Shown here piece after piece: positions 7,884 to 16,197 of a DNA stretch of 20,585 nt. Below the pieces are notes generated by a model. That model was given only the letters and a program-made list of their open reading frames with translations. It was not told where the DNA came from and did no database searches. A program made the position numbers and the translations under genes. Within the stretch, counting starts at the first letter, position 1. Each line of letters opens with the position of its first letter. The stretch comes from an uncultured Oxalobacteraceae bacterium. GTDB lineage: Bacteria > Pseudomonadota > Gammaproteobacteria > Burkholderiales > Burkholderiaceae. Where the stretch lies: assembly GCA_946479255.1 (NCBI GenBank), contig CAMLFK010000063.1, positions 1 through 20,585 on the forward strand. Reading direction: 5' to 3'.

Positions 7884-7885
7884 CC

Positions 7886-7913
7886 TTGAAATGCCGTGGG
7901 CATACAGTATGCT
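7886..7913 (+). promoter_or_regulatory. Sigma-70-type promoter of the two-component genes
   Basis: TTGAAA (7886-7891) and TATGCT (7908-7913) are 16 bp apart, about 30 bp upstream of the response-regulator ATG. The weak -10 and the upstream repeats suit an activated promoter. Confidence 0.45.
7900..7912. promoter_or_regulatory. Perfect 13-bp palindrome over the -10 element
   Basis: GCATACAGTATGC consists of 6-bp perfect arms around a central A. It overlaps the proposed -10 hexamer, a position suited to a repressor operator. No candidate repressor is identified. Confidence 0.35.
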
Positions 7914-7942
7914 CACGACTCACTCATTTCATTTTCCAAGCG

Positions 7943-8651
<709 letters not shown>

Positions 8652-8659
<8 letters not shown>

Positions 8660-9947
8660 GGGAAGCCTGTCCTTCAGCGGCCGCCTGTATGTGCGCTTTT
8701 ACCTGGCGCTGCTGGCGGTGCTGCTGGTGGCCGCCTCGGTGCTGGGCATTGCGCACTTGCGCTACCAGGCCGAGCAGAATGTCAGCCTGGAAAACTTCGC
8801 CGAGATCGCCGCCCAGGTGCTGCCGCCGCCGGACGCTTCCTACCGCCAGCAACGCGAGGCGCTGATGCGCTGGCGCCGCTCGCTCGGCATGAACATGACC
8901 TTGTACAGCGCCGAAGGGCAGCCGCTGGTGCGCGCCGGCCCGCCTTTGCCACCGCTACCACCCGGCCAGGCCGAGAGCGGGCGCCTGCCCGGCACCAATT
9001 CGGTGTTTGCGCAGAAGCTCGACGATGGCCGCTGGCTGGTGTCGCAGCGCATGCGTCCGCGCCGCCCGCCGGTCAATCAGTTCGCGCTGACCTTGTTTAT
9101 CGCGCTGGCGGTCGGGATCGCCGCCTATCCGCTGGTGCGGCGCCTGACCCGCCGGCTGGAGCGCCTGCAAGGCAGCGTGGAAAGCTGGGGCCAGGGCAAG
9201 CTCTCCACCCGCGTGCCGGTCGAGGGCGACGACGAGGTGGCGCGCGTGGCCCAGAGTTTCAACCAGGCCGCCGAGCGCATCGAAGCGCTGGTGGATTCGC
9301 AAAAAAGCCTGCTGGCCAATGCCTCGCACGAATTGCGCTCGCCGCTGGCGCGCATCCGCATGGCGTCCGAACTGATCGGCGACCAGGCCAGTCCGATGAT
9401 CCGCGAGGAACTGAACCGCAACATCGGCGAGCTCGACCAGATCATCGGCGAACTGCTGCTGGCCAGCCGCCTGGACGCCACCAGCGGCGCGCCTGTGCAG
9501 CATGGGCCGGTCGAGCTGACCGCGCTGGCGGCCGAGGAATGCGCGCGCGTCGGCGCCACCCTGGATGGCACGGTGGGCGAAATCGATGGCGACGCCAGGC
9601 TGTTGCGCCGCCTGCTGCGCAACCTGCTGGAAAACGCCCAGCGCTATGGCAACGGCACGCCGGTCGCCATGTGCCTCGCCCAGCCGCGCGCGGAACAGGT
9701 GCAAATCGACGTATGCGACCGCGGGCCGGGCGTGCCGCCGGACCAGCGCGAAGCGATCTTTGAACCCTTCTACCGCCTGCCCGGCGCCAGCGAGGCGGCC
9801 GGCGGGGTCGGCCTGGGCCTGGCGCTGGTGCGCCAGATCGCGCGCCACCACGGCGGCGAGGTGCGCTACGTGGACAATCCCGGCGGAGGCTGTTGCTTCC
9901 GGGTCAGCCTGCCCGTGCGTCAGACCGGCTTGGCCACCATCAGGTAG
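8652..9947 (+). CDS. Sensor histidine kinase (HAMP, HisKA, HATPase)
   Basis: This inner-membrane sensor is the partner of the regulator encoded just upstream. It has 431 residues. Membrane segments lie at about 17-36 and 143-162 and enclose a periplasmic sensor of roughly 105 residues with a proline-rich PPLPPLPPG stretch. A HAMP linker follows at about 163-215. The phosphorylated histidine is H226 in NASHELRSPLARIRM. The catalytic domain has N-box LLENAQRYG, G1 DRGPGVP, F-box FEPFYRL and G2 GVGLGLALV, all intact. The ATG lies inside the end of the regulator gene. The 3' end overlaps the convergent DUF2269 gene by 28 bp. The architecture resembles the RstB/EnvZ group, but the signal is unknown. 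Confidence 0.93.
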
Positions 9948-10384
9948 AAAATAACCACCAGCGCGAAAAAGGCGGGAATGCCGAGCGTGGTCCAGATGCG
10001 CAGGTAGCGCCAGTACGTCGGCGGCAGCTCGCTGTTGGCGGCGGCGGCCTCCTGCGCCATGTCGCGCATTTTCAGCTGGATCCACACCACCGGCAGCCAG
10101 CAGGCGCCGGCCACGAAGTACAGGGCGATTGACCACATGATCCAGCGGCTGTGCAGCGGAAAGCCGGCCAGGTGGATCATATAAATGCCCGTCACCGGCT
10201 GGATGATGATGGTGCTGGTCGTAAAAATCCAGTCGGCCAGCACCACGTGGCGGCTGACCACGGCGATGGCGCGCACGTCGCGCGACAGGCTGGTGAACAG
10301 CATGTAGAAGGCCGAACCGATGCCGGTGCCGAACAGGAAAGTGGACGACAAGATGTGCAGCCACTTGACGATGATGTATTCCAT
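9920..10384 (-). CDS. DUF2269 family integral membrane protein
   Basis: The product has 154 residues and four hydrophobic helices, at about 9-31, 47-70, 82-104 and 131-151. The N-terminus (YIIVKWLHILSSTFLFGTGIGSAFYM) and the later W-x-x-T-x-x-I-x-x-P-x-T-G segment fit the DUF2269 family of inner-membrane proteins of unknown function. AAGGAG lies 6 nt before the ATG, in the 15-nt gap behind the fused Rossmann/DoxX gene. The two genes therefore almost certainly form one transcript, and both encode small redox-style membrane modules. A link to haem or membrane redox is only a guess. The 3' end overlaps the convergent kinase gene by 28 bp. Confidence 0.82.
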   Translation of the reverse strand: MEYIIVKWLHILSSTFLFGTGIGSAFYMLFTSLSRDVRAIAVVSRHVVLADWIFTTSTIIIQPVTGIYMIHLAGFPLHSRWIMWSIALYFVAGACWLPVVWIQLKMRDMAQEAAAANSELPPTYWRYLRIWTTLGIPAFFALVVIFYLMVAKPV

Positions 10385-10399
10385 GTATTACTCCTTCTC

Positions 10400-11665
10400 T
10401 TACTTTTCTTCGAACTCGGCCAGCAGCCAGATGGCGGCCAGCATTGGAAGGTTTTTGGTCAGCGGACCATAGGGATGCAGCAGGAACTCGGGCAGCTTCC
10501 AGGCGATCACGATGGTATAAAAACCGATCAGTGCCAGCTGGGCGTTCCACAGCCAGCGGCGGCGGATGAGTAGGATGCCGATGCCGAGCAGCAGGTCGAA
10601 GGTGGCCGCGCCATACAGCATCAGGGGCGCCATCGCGGGCGGCACGCCGCTGCGCTCGAGCAGCGCATAGCTGTCTTCGATCGGGTACAGGCCGTAGGAA
10701 ACGATGGCGGTGGCGATCCACACAAAAGCGATCGACAGGCGCAGCACCGGCAGCAGCCAGTTCAATTTGGCCTGGGCACGTTCGGCGCGCGGATCTTCAA
10801 TGAAGTTTTCGATGGCGCGGGGTATGCGTCCCAGCAGGCGCATGGTCGGGCCCGGGTCGGCGCTGTTGCCACGGTTGAGCATGCTGAGTGCATCGCGGTC
10901 GAGCAGGGCGCCGGGCAGCAGAGCGCCCAAGTTGGCCACAAGCTGGGCCAATGCATCCGGCAGGCGCAGCACGCGCAGCTTGCCCATGCCCATGGCGGCG
11001 CGCAGGGCCGCCAGATAATCGGTGAAGGGCAGCGCGCGCGGCCCGACCAGAGGGATGCGTCCCGCGTTTTCGAGCGGCTCGGCGATCAGGCGCACGATGG
11101 CCGCCACCACATCGTCCACATGGATCGGCTGCACCAGTTGCGCGCCGCTGCCGAAGCGCAATGCCAGCGGCATGCTGGCCAGGGTCTTGAAGACACCGGC
11201 GCTGCTGCCATCCTTGCCGTACACCAGCGAGGGTTGCAGGATGAAGCCGCGCAAGGGCAGGCTGGCCAGGCAGTTGTCCGCGGCTTTCTTGCTGAGGTGG
11301 TAAGCGGTGTTGGCTTCTTCGTCGGCACCGAGCGCGGACAGCTGGATCACGACGCGCACCTGGCCGGCTTCGGCGCAGGCGGCGAAGAGGGCGCATGGCG
11401 CCCCGGTATGCAAGGCGGCGAAGGTCTGCGCGCCGCTTTCCTTGAAGATACCAACCGTGTTGACGACCGCGTCGATGTCCTGCAGGCGCGCCAGCCAAAC
11501 CGCTTTATCGGTATCCTTGCTGAAGTCGGCATGCAGCCAGCTCACATTGTTTTTTTGGGGCCCCGTATGGCGCGCCGCGCACACCACGTGGTGGCCTTCG
11601 GCCAGCAGTGCATCGAGCACATGCCGTCCGATGAAGCCTGTGGCGCCGGTCAATAAAATACGCAT
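10400..11665 (-). CDS. NAD(P)-binding Rossmann protein fused to a DoxX-like membrane domain
   Basis: The product has 421 residues. Residues 1 to about 290 form an atypical short-chain dehydrogenase/epimerase fold. It opens with the nucleotide-binding motif TGATGFIG at 6-13 and has a Y-x3-K pair (Y122, K126) that could be catalytic, plus HVDDVVAAIVRL typical of NAD(P)H-binding epimerase-like proteins. From about residue 298 a DoxX-like region contributes four membrane helices, ending at the C-terminus. This domain pairing is known in proteobacterial genomes; the substrate is unknown. I chose the ATG at 11665 because the Rossmann fold starts there at once. A further in-frame ATG lies at 11674, and the frame stays open to 12064, but that extension overlaps the divergent gene. 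No strong ribosome site is visible. Confidence 0.85.
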   Translation of the reverse strand: MRILLTGATGFIGRHVLDALLAEGHHVVCAARHTGPQKNNVSWLHADFSKDTDKAVWLARLQDIDAVVNTVGIFKESGAQTFAALHTGAPCALFAACAEAGQVRVVIQLSALGADEEANTAYHLSKKAADNCLASLPLRGFILQPSLVYGKDGSSAGVFKTLASMPLALRFGSGAQLVQPIHVDDVVAAIVRLIAEPLENAGRIPLVGPRALPFTDYLAALRAAMGMGKLRVLRLPDALAQLVANLGALLPGALLDRDALSMLNRGNSADPGPTMRLLGRIPRAIENFIEDPRAERAQAKLNWLLPVLRLSIAFVWIATAIVSYGLYPIEDSYALLERSGVPPAMAPLMLYGAATFDLLLGIGILLIRRRWLWNAQLALIGFYTIVIAWKLPEFLLHPYGPLTKNLPMLAAIWLLAEFEEK

Positions 11666-11698
11666 AGGATACATTTTACACGCACACGAGGAGGCGCA

Positions 11699-12178
11699 AT
11701 GGGCACATGGAATGAACCCCTGAAACGCGGGCTGGTCGGCGGCAGTGTCGCCAGCATCATTTCGACGGCGGTGCTGGCCGCGCTGGGCAAGCGCGAAGCC
11801 GGCAGCGCGTTCGCCCCGACCAATGCAATCAGCCACTGGTTCTACGGCGACAAGGCCGCGCTGCAGAACAAGCCTTCGCTGCGCTATACGGTGACGGGCT
11901 ACCTGATCCACCATGCCAGTTCCACTTTCTGGGCGGTGCTGTTCGAACACCTGCTCGAAAAGACACTCAACCGCAACAAGACCATGACGACCGTCGAGGT
12001 GGCGACCGTGGCCAGCGCGGTGGCCTGTTTCGTGGACTATAAGTTGACGCCCGAGCGGCTGCATCCGGGTTATGAGAAGCGCCTGTCCAAACCGGCGCTG
12101 GCGCTGGTGTATGGCGCGTTCGGGATTGGCCTGGCGGCCGGGGCGATGCTGTCCCGGCGCGAAGTTGGTGAACGCTAA
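11699..12178 (+). CDS. Small membrane protein of unknown function
   Basis: The product has 159 residues. It has hydrophobic segments near 12-30, 67-85, 100-115 and 131-148, joined by polar loops, with the conserved-looking stretch TNAISHWFYGDKAA (about 41-54). It resembles hypothetical inner-membrane proteins seen in Burkholderiales, but I cannot name the family. GAGGAGG at 11688-11694 lies 4 nt before the ATG, so the start is well supported. Only 33 bp separate it from the divergent Rossmann/DoxX gene, so the promoters of both must overlap or lie within neighbouring coding DNA. Its stop is 3 nt from the stop of the convergent receptor pseudogene. Confidence 0.78.
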   Translation: MGTWNEPLKRGLVGGSVASIISTAVLAALGKREAGSAFAPTNAISHWFYGDKAALQNKPSLRYTVTGYLIHHASSTFWAVLFEHLLEKTLNRNKTMTTVEVATVASAVACFVDYKLTPERLHPGYEKRLSKPALALVYGAFGIGLAAGAMLSRREVGER

Positions 12179-12181
12179 CCC

Positions 12182-14252
12182 TCAGAACGCGTAGCTGGCG
12201 CGCGCGTACACGTAACGCCCACTACGCCCGAACGGCGCGTAGTTCGGGAAGGGCGCATTGCCGCTCGGATTGATGGCCGGGTCAACCACTTCCGGATACT
12301 GGTCGAACAAGTTCTCCGCGCCCAGCGCCAGGTTGAGCTTCTGGGTCAGGGCATAACGCGCTTCCAGGTCGACCACCGTCTTCGCGGAGAGGGTCAGGTC
12401 CAGCGCCGGATTGGCATTGGGCGAAAGCACCTTGCCGTAGCGGGTGGCGCGCAGGGTCGCGCCCATGGCGCCCAGCTTCCAGTTGGCGCTGGCGGTCAGC
12501 TTGTTCTTGGGCTGGCCCTCTTCCAAGGACAAGGTATTGACCCGCGCAAACAGCGGCGGCGGCGTCTTCAGTGCTGCCAGCTGGGCCGTCGCCGGTACCC
12601 TGGTCACTTCGGTATCGGTCAGGCTGGCGGCCAGGGTGAAGTCGAACTTGCCGGCCTGGCCCGCGTTCATCGGCCAGTTCAGCACCATGTCGATGCCGTC
12701 GGTGGTGGTGTCCACGCCATTGATGAAGAAGCGTCCGCCGCCCACGCCGGTAAAGCCCTGGCTCGTGAGGAAGTTGCGCACATCGTCCTGGGTCAGGTTT
12801 TCCGACAGCACGATGCGGTCGCGCACCTTGATGCGGTAGGCGTCCACCGTGAGGCTGGCGGCGCCGAACCGCATCACGCCGCCGAGCGACAGGTTGACCG
12901 ATTTTTCGGCTTCCAGCGGCTTGGCGCCGAGCGCGGCCGCGACCGGGTCGGTCGGCTTGAAGGTGGTGATTTCGAACGGAATGCCGCTGATGAAGTTGGT
13001 CGCGGTCGAGGTGAAGTTCTGCTGCTGCGGCGACGGCGCGCGAAATCGTAGCGTGCCGCCACTTTACCGGCCAGGCTGTCGCCGAAGTCGGAATAGTGTT
13101 CAGCGCGCAGCGCCACCGAGGCCAGCAAGGCCTTGGTGAGATTGGCTTCCAGGTCGACGAAGGCGCCGACGGCGGTGCGGTGCGTGTCGGTCTCGTTGCT
13201 AGGGCGGAAACCGGCGAACACCTGCGCACCCGGCGGCGTAAAACTGCCGTTCGGATTGCGCTCGCCGCCGTGGCGGTAGGAATCCGGTTCGCCGGCGAAC
13301 TGGGCGAAACCTTCGCGCCGCGCTTCCATGCCCACCGCCACGTTCAGCGGCGAGGCCAGCGCACCCACAGTGACCGGACGCACGCCGGTCAGGTTGAATA
13401 CCAGCTGGTCGTAGGCAAAGCCGCACGCTTCGAACTCGGTCTTGCTGGTCGGCCCGATCAGCGGTTGAGCGTGTTCTCGATGGTGTAGTCCATGCGGTTC
13501 TTGCCGTAGCCGAGAGAGGCGTCCATGGCCCACTCGCCCAAGTCCCAGGCGATGCCGCCGGTGGCCGCGTAATCGTCCACTACCGGGGCAATGATGGGCA
13601 GGAAGCCGTCCGGATAGATCGAGATGATGTTGCGCGGATCGCTAGGCCAGCGGAAGAAGCCGCCCGAGCGCGCATCGCGCCGCTGGTAGCTGGCCCAGCC
13701 GTACACCTTGACGCCGTTGCCGAGCGTGTTACCGGCATTGGCGAACAGGGTCGACTGTTTCATTTCCGGCTCGCCATACCAGGCGCTGAAACGGTTGAAG
13801 CCCGCTTCGCGCGGATCGAAAGCGCCGTTCACCAGCGGGTACTGGGCGCGCATGTTGTAGCCGCTGCGTTCAGTGCGGTTCTGGTCCTTGAATTCGCCGG
13901 CGATGGTCAGGTAGCCGGTTTCGCCCAGGGCGATGCCTTTCCACAGGCTGACCGTGGCGCTCTGGCCGTCGGTGCGCTTGCGCGAGGTTTGCGGCGACCA
14001 GGTCGCACCAGGCGGCGCCGCGTCGACCTTGAAGGAATACTCGGTCAGGCGGGCGCCATAATTGATGGTCGCTTCACCGCCGCTGCGGTCGGTGCGCAGG
14101 CGCAGGTTGACCACGCCGGAGATTGCATCCGAGCCGTACTGGGCGGCGGCGCCGTCGCGCAGCACCTCGATGTTCTTGACGATGGCGGTCGGGATGGTGT
14201 TCATGTCCACAGCCGCCGAGCCGCGCCCGATGGTAAAGTGTGTGCGCCCCGA
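12182..14252 (-). pseudogene. TonB-dependent outer-membrane receptor, decayed (5' truncation plus two frameshifts)
   Basis: An intact gene would encode a TonB-dependent outer-membrane receptor for a siderophore, vitamin or carbohydrate. The first fragment (14252-13458) begins mid-plug with GRGSAAVDMNTIP and AAQYGSDAISGVVN, with a stop codon at 14255-14253 in front. The signal peptide, TonB box and first part of the plug are therefore gone. It ends in a stop at 13460-13458 after ENTLNR. The barrel then continues in another frame (GPTSKTEFEACGF); one extra base near 13462 would restore NRSIGPTSK. That frame runs to ARYDF at about 13042. It then jumps frame to FRAPSPQQQNFTSTATNF, omitting the segment of about 14 residues usual in this family, which implies a deletion of about 43 nt. 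The final fragment (to 12182) ends in phenylalanine, the barrel-assembly signal. Sequencing error could explain the single-base lesion but not the truncation. Confidence 0.85.
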
Positions 14253-14271
14253 TTAACGATAGTTAATCGGG
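14248..14271. repeat. Perfect inverted repeat at the truncated end of the receptor pseudogene
   Basis: Arms CCCGATTAAC (14248-14257) and GTTAATCGGG (14262-14271) flank the loop GATA, a perfect 10-bp stem. It sits exactly where receptor homology stops, with the pseudogene's upstream stop codon inside the first arm. It lacks a T-tract, so it does not look like an intrinsic terminator. It may be a target or end of a mobile element, or a recombination scar. Confidence 0.6.
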
Positions 14272-14370
14272 CTCTACCCATGCTGGTGTGGTTCAATTGC
14301 CATGTCAAACGCGCATGGCTTTGCTGTTGCGTAATGTAGACAAAAAATAAAGTATCGGGGCGGCAGGGAG
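14272..14370. other. Lower-GC non-coding stretch between the receptor pseudogene and DUF808 gene
   Basis: This stretch is near 50 percent G+C, with runs such as GACAAAAAATAAAG at about 14339-14352, whereas its neighbours are well above 60 percent. No convincing gene, tRNA or complete insertion-sequence end was recognised. It replaces the expected promoter and 5' part of the receptor gene, so it is foreign or rearranged DNA, or a remnant (inference). Confidence 0.4.
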
Positions 14371-14391
14371 GCCCGGGGGAGCGCCCCGGGC
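14371..14391 (-). terminator. GC-rich hairpin downstream of the DUF808 gene
   Basis: GCCCGGGG (14371-14378) and CCCCGGGC (14384-14391) form a perfect 8-bp stem with a 5-nt loop, 10 bp past the DUF808 stop codon. On the minus strand the nearest T-rich run is about 30 nt further on, so termination may be inefficient. Confidence 0.4.
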
Positions 14392-14401
14392 GTTTCAGGA
14401 T

Positions 14402-15280
14402 TTAATGCGCGGGTGCTTCCCGCTTGAGGAGTTTCATCACACCAGTCACGGCCACCAGCGCGATGGCGCCGGCGATCACTCCGATCACAGCCTCCACCAG
14501 CGAGGTCACGATCACCGCCAGCACGCCGCCCACGCCCGGCACGGTGGCCACGCTGGCGCCGATGCCTTCGACGAAGTGATGCAGCGCCGGCACGCCGTGC
14601 ACCAGGATGCTGCCGCCGACCATGAACATGGCCAGGGTGCCCAGCACCGACAAGGCCTTCATCAGCTTGGGCGCGGCGGCCAGCAGCAGCTTGACGATGC
14701 CGGCCACCAGGCCATACACGCCAACGGTCATCGCGAGCGCGATCACCACCAGCACGGCGACTTGCTGGGCGAAGGGTTGGCCCGCCACGGTGCCCAAGGA
14801 AATCACGATGATTTCTGCCGACAAAATGAAGTCGGTGCGGATCGCGCCTTTGATCTTGTCTTTTTCCAGCGCCACCAGGTCGACCGTTTCATCGACCAGC
14901 GCGTGCTTGAGTTCCTGGTGGTGGGCCTCTTCCTCGGCTTCGCTGCGCAAATACTTATGGGCCAGTTTCTCCACGCCCTCGTAGCACAGGAAGGCGCCGC
15001 CCAGCATCAGCAGCGGCATGACACCCCGTGGCGCAAACGCGCTGATGGCCAGCGCGGCCGGCACCAGGATGGCCTTGTTGAGCAGCGAACCCTTGGCGAC
15101 CGCCCATACCACCGGCAATTCGCGCTCGGGGTTGACGCCGCTGACCTGCTGCGCGTTCAATGCCAGGTCGTCGCCCAGCACGCCGGCGGTCTTCTTGGCC
15201 GCGACCTTGCTCATCACCGCCACGTCGTCGAGGATCGTCGCGATATCGTCCAGTAATGCCAGCAAACTGCCTGCAGCCAT
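14402..15280 (-). CDS. DUF808 family inner-membrane protein
   Basis: The product has 292 residues, normal for the DUF808 (YedI-like) family of unknown function. The N-terminus [35 protein letters not shown] (about residues 6-40) is diagnostic. It is followed by [24 protein letters not shown] and several membrane helices: about 71-100, 160-180, 184-205, 216-240 and 250-285. A soluble acidic/basic loop with [14 protein letters not shown] lies between the first helices and the rest. The start at 15280 follows GGGAG with about 8 nt of spacer. It stands alone, with no operon partner visible. Members are presumed to be transport or envelope proteins, but no activity is established. Confidence 0.88.
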   Translation of the reverse strand: MAAGSLLALLDDIATILDDVAVMSKVAAKKTAGVLGDDLALNAQQVSGVNPERELPVVWAVAKGSLLNKAILVPAALAISAFAPRGVMPLLMLGGAFLCYEGVEKLAHKYLRSEAEEEAHHQELKHALVDETVDLVALEKDKIKGAIRTDFILSAEIIVISLGTVAGQPFAQQVAVLVVIALAMTVGVYGLVAGIVKLLLAAAPKLMKALSVLGTLAMFMVGGSILVHGVPALHHFVEGIGASVATVPGVGGVLAVIVTSLVEAVIGVIAGAIALVAVTGVMKLLKREAPAH

Positions 15281-15481
15281 TAGCGTTTCTCCCAGGTTGG
15301 CGCTTGAATAAAACCGCCATCTTACCCGACGGCACAGCGTGCACCCACGCCAATCACGCCGGATTTTTGCATTTCAGTCCACGTTTTCTGCAACTCGTCG
15401 CTTTCCCGACCCGCCTGCCGGAAGCATACGTATAGTGGACTCAACCGCCTTCCCTTCCGATTCTTTAGCAGCGAGGACACC

Positions 15482-15703
15482 ATGCACCTTATGCACACCG
15501 ATCCATCCCAGACCGCCACCACTACGCCTGTCCCCCGCCAGGTCAAGCGCAAGACCCGCATCACCATCTACCTCGACGACGAGGTGCTGGACCAGTTCCG
15601 TTCGCTGTCCGAACAGTGCGGAAAAGGCTACCAGACCTTGATCAACGCGGCCCTGCGCACCGGACTTCCCGCACCGCAGGATGGCTTGGCCATGGCCGAA
15701 TAA
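15482..15703 (+). CDS. BrnA/CopG-like ribbon-helix-helix protein (orphan)
   Basis: The product has 73 residues. The C-terminal two thirds carry a ribbon-helix-helix fold like the BrnA antitoxin family: the strand RITIYLDDEVLDQFR (about 26-40), then SEQCGKGYQTLINAALR (about 43-59), which contains the GYQT-x-INAALR signature. The N-terminal 20 residues are polar and disordered. GAGGA lies 4 nt before the ATG; a second ATG at 15491 is less well placed. BrnA normally represses its operon and neutralises the BrnT RNase (family knowledge). No BrnT-like frame is found on either side: the upstream gene is DUF808, and the downstream gene is HU-family. It may therefore be a stand-alone DNA-binding protein. 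TATAGT at 15431-15436 could be part of its promoter. Confidence 0.8.
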   Translation: MHLMHTDPSQTATTTPVPRQVKRKTRITIYLDDEVLDQFRSLSEQCGKGYQTLINAALRTGLPAPQDGLAMAE

Positions 15704-15769
15704 GGTCGCGCACCAAGGTGGCGCACCAGTCACAGCGGGGCTTACTTTCGTAATGCCCCTCGTGAATTT

Positions 15770-15798
15770 ATTACACTTGGCAATAATTATGCTAATCT
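15770..15798 (+). promoter_or_regulatory. Extended -10 promoter of the HU-family gene
   Basis: ATTACA (15770-15775) and TAATCT (15793-15798) are 17 bp apart, and TGC directly before the -10 hexamer gives an extended -10. The surrounding 40 bp are AT-rich. The transcript would start about 25 nt before the ATG at 15828. Confidence 0.45.
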
Positions 15799-15827
15799 TC
15801 CCGCTCTTTTAACCCGGGAGGATGTGT

Positions 15828-16112
15828 ATGAAAAAAGGCGAACTGATTGCGGAATTTGCAAAGCGTACGGAAATGTCCGGCGCAGCAGCAAACGGCGCAG
15901 TTAACACGATCATCGAGATCATCACCGAGCGCCTGAAAAAAGGCGACACCGTCGGCATCACCGGCTTCGGTACGTTCTCCGTGTCCAAGCGCGCCGCGCG
16001 CAAGGGCCGTAACCCGGCAACCGGCGAACCGATCAAGATCGCTGCTTCGAAGACTCCAAAGTTCTCGGCTGGCGCGACGTTAAAGTCGGCGGTCAACCCA
16101 AAGAAGAAGTAA
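15828..16112 (+). CDS. HU-family DNA-binding protein
   Basis: This nucleoid protein bends and compacts DNA as a dimer. It has 94 residues, normal for HU. It shows the N-terminal dimerisation helices (KKGELIAEFAKRTEMSGAAANGAVNTIIEIITERLKKGD, about residues 2-40) and the core GITGFGTFSVSKRAARKGRNPATGEPIKIAASKTPKFSAG. The conserved RNPATGEPI arm tip intercalates into DNA, and the sequence ends in a lysine-rich tail. GGGAGG at 15816-15821 lies 6 nt before the ATG at 15828. The in-frame ATG at 15822 would leave no spacer and is rejected. It is flanked by its own promoter and a hairpin, so it is probably monocistronic. It could be one of several HU paralogues, so I give no gene symbol. Confidence 0.93.
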   Translation: MKKGELIAEFAKRTEMSGAAANGAVNTIIEIITERLKKGDTVGITGFGTFSVSKRAARKGRNPATGEPIKIAASKTPKFSAGATLKSAVNPKKK

Positions 16113-16145
16113 GTCACAAGCAGTAGTTGTAGCACGCAGTACCCT

Positions 16146-16170
16146 CGCGGCCGCCGTTTCGGCGGCCGCG
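16146..16170 (+). terminator. Hairpin terminator after the HU-family gene
   Basis: CGCGGCCGCC (16146-16155) and GGCGGCCGCG (16161-16170) form a perfect 10-bp stem with a GTTTC loop. It is followed by CTACTTT and, 20 nt on, by a run of eight T residues. The T-tract is weak directly after the stem. Confidence 0.6.
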
Positions 16171-16197
16171 CTACTTTCCACTCTCCGATTTTTTTCC

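Noticed and set aside
7886..7942. Earlier ATG at 7886 as the start of the OmpR-type regulator
   Set aside because: The added residues precede a complete receiver domain and overlap the likely promoter; the ATG at 7943 gives the usual family length.
8955..10721. A 588-codon minus-strand open frame spanning the kinase and DUF2269 regions
   Set aside because: It crosses three better-supported genes in another frame and shows no family signature; composition is that of a shadow frame.
11666..12064. N-terminal extension of the Rossmann/DoxX frame up to 12064
   Set aside because: The Rossmann motif begins directly after the ATG at 11665, and the extension runs antisense to the small membrane-protein gene without any domain.
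14248..14271. Palindrome considered as an integron attC site or an intrinsic terminator
   Set aside because: The arms do not fit the RYYYAAC/GTTRRRY core sites of attC, and there is no T-tract on either side for a terminator.
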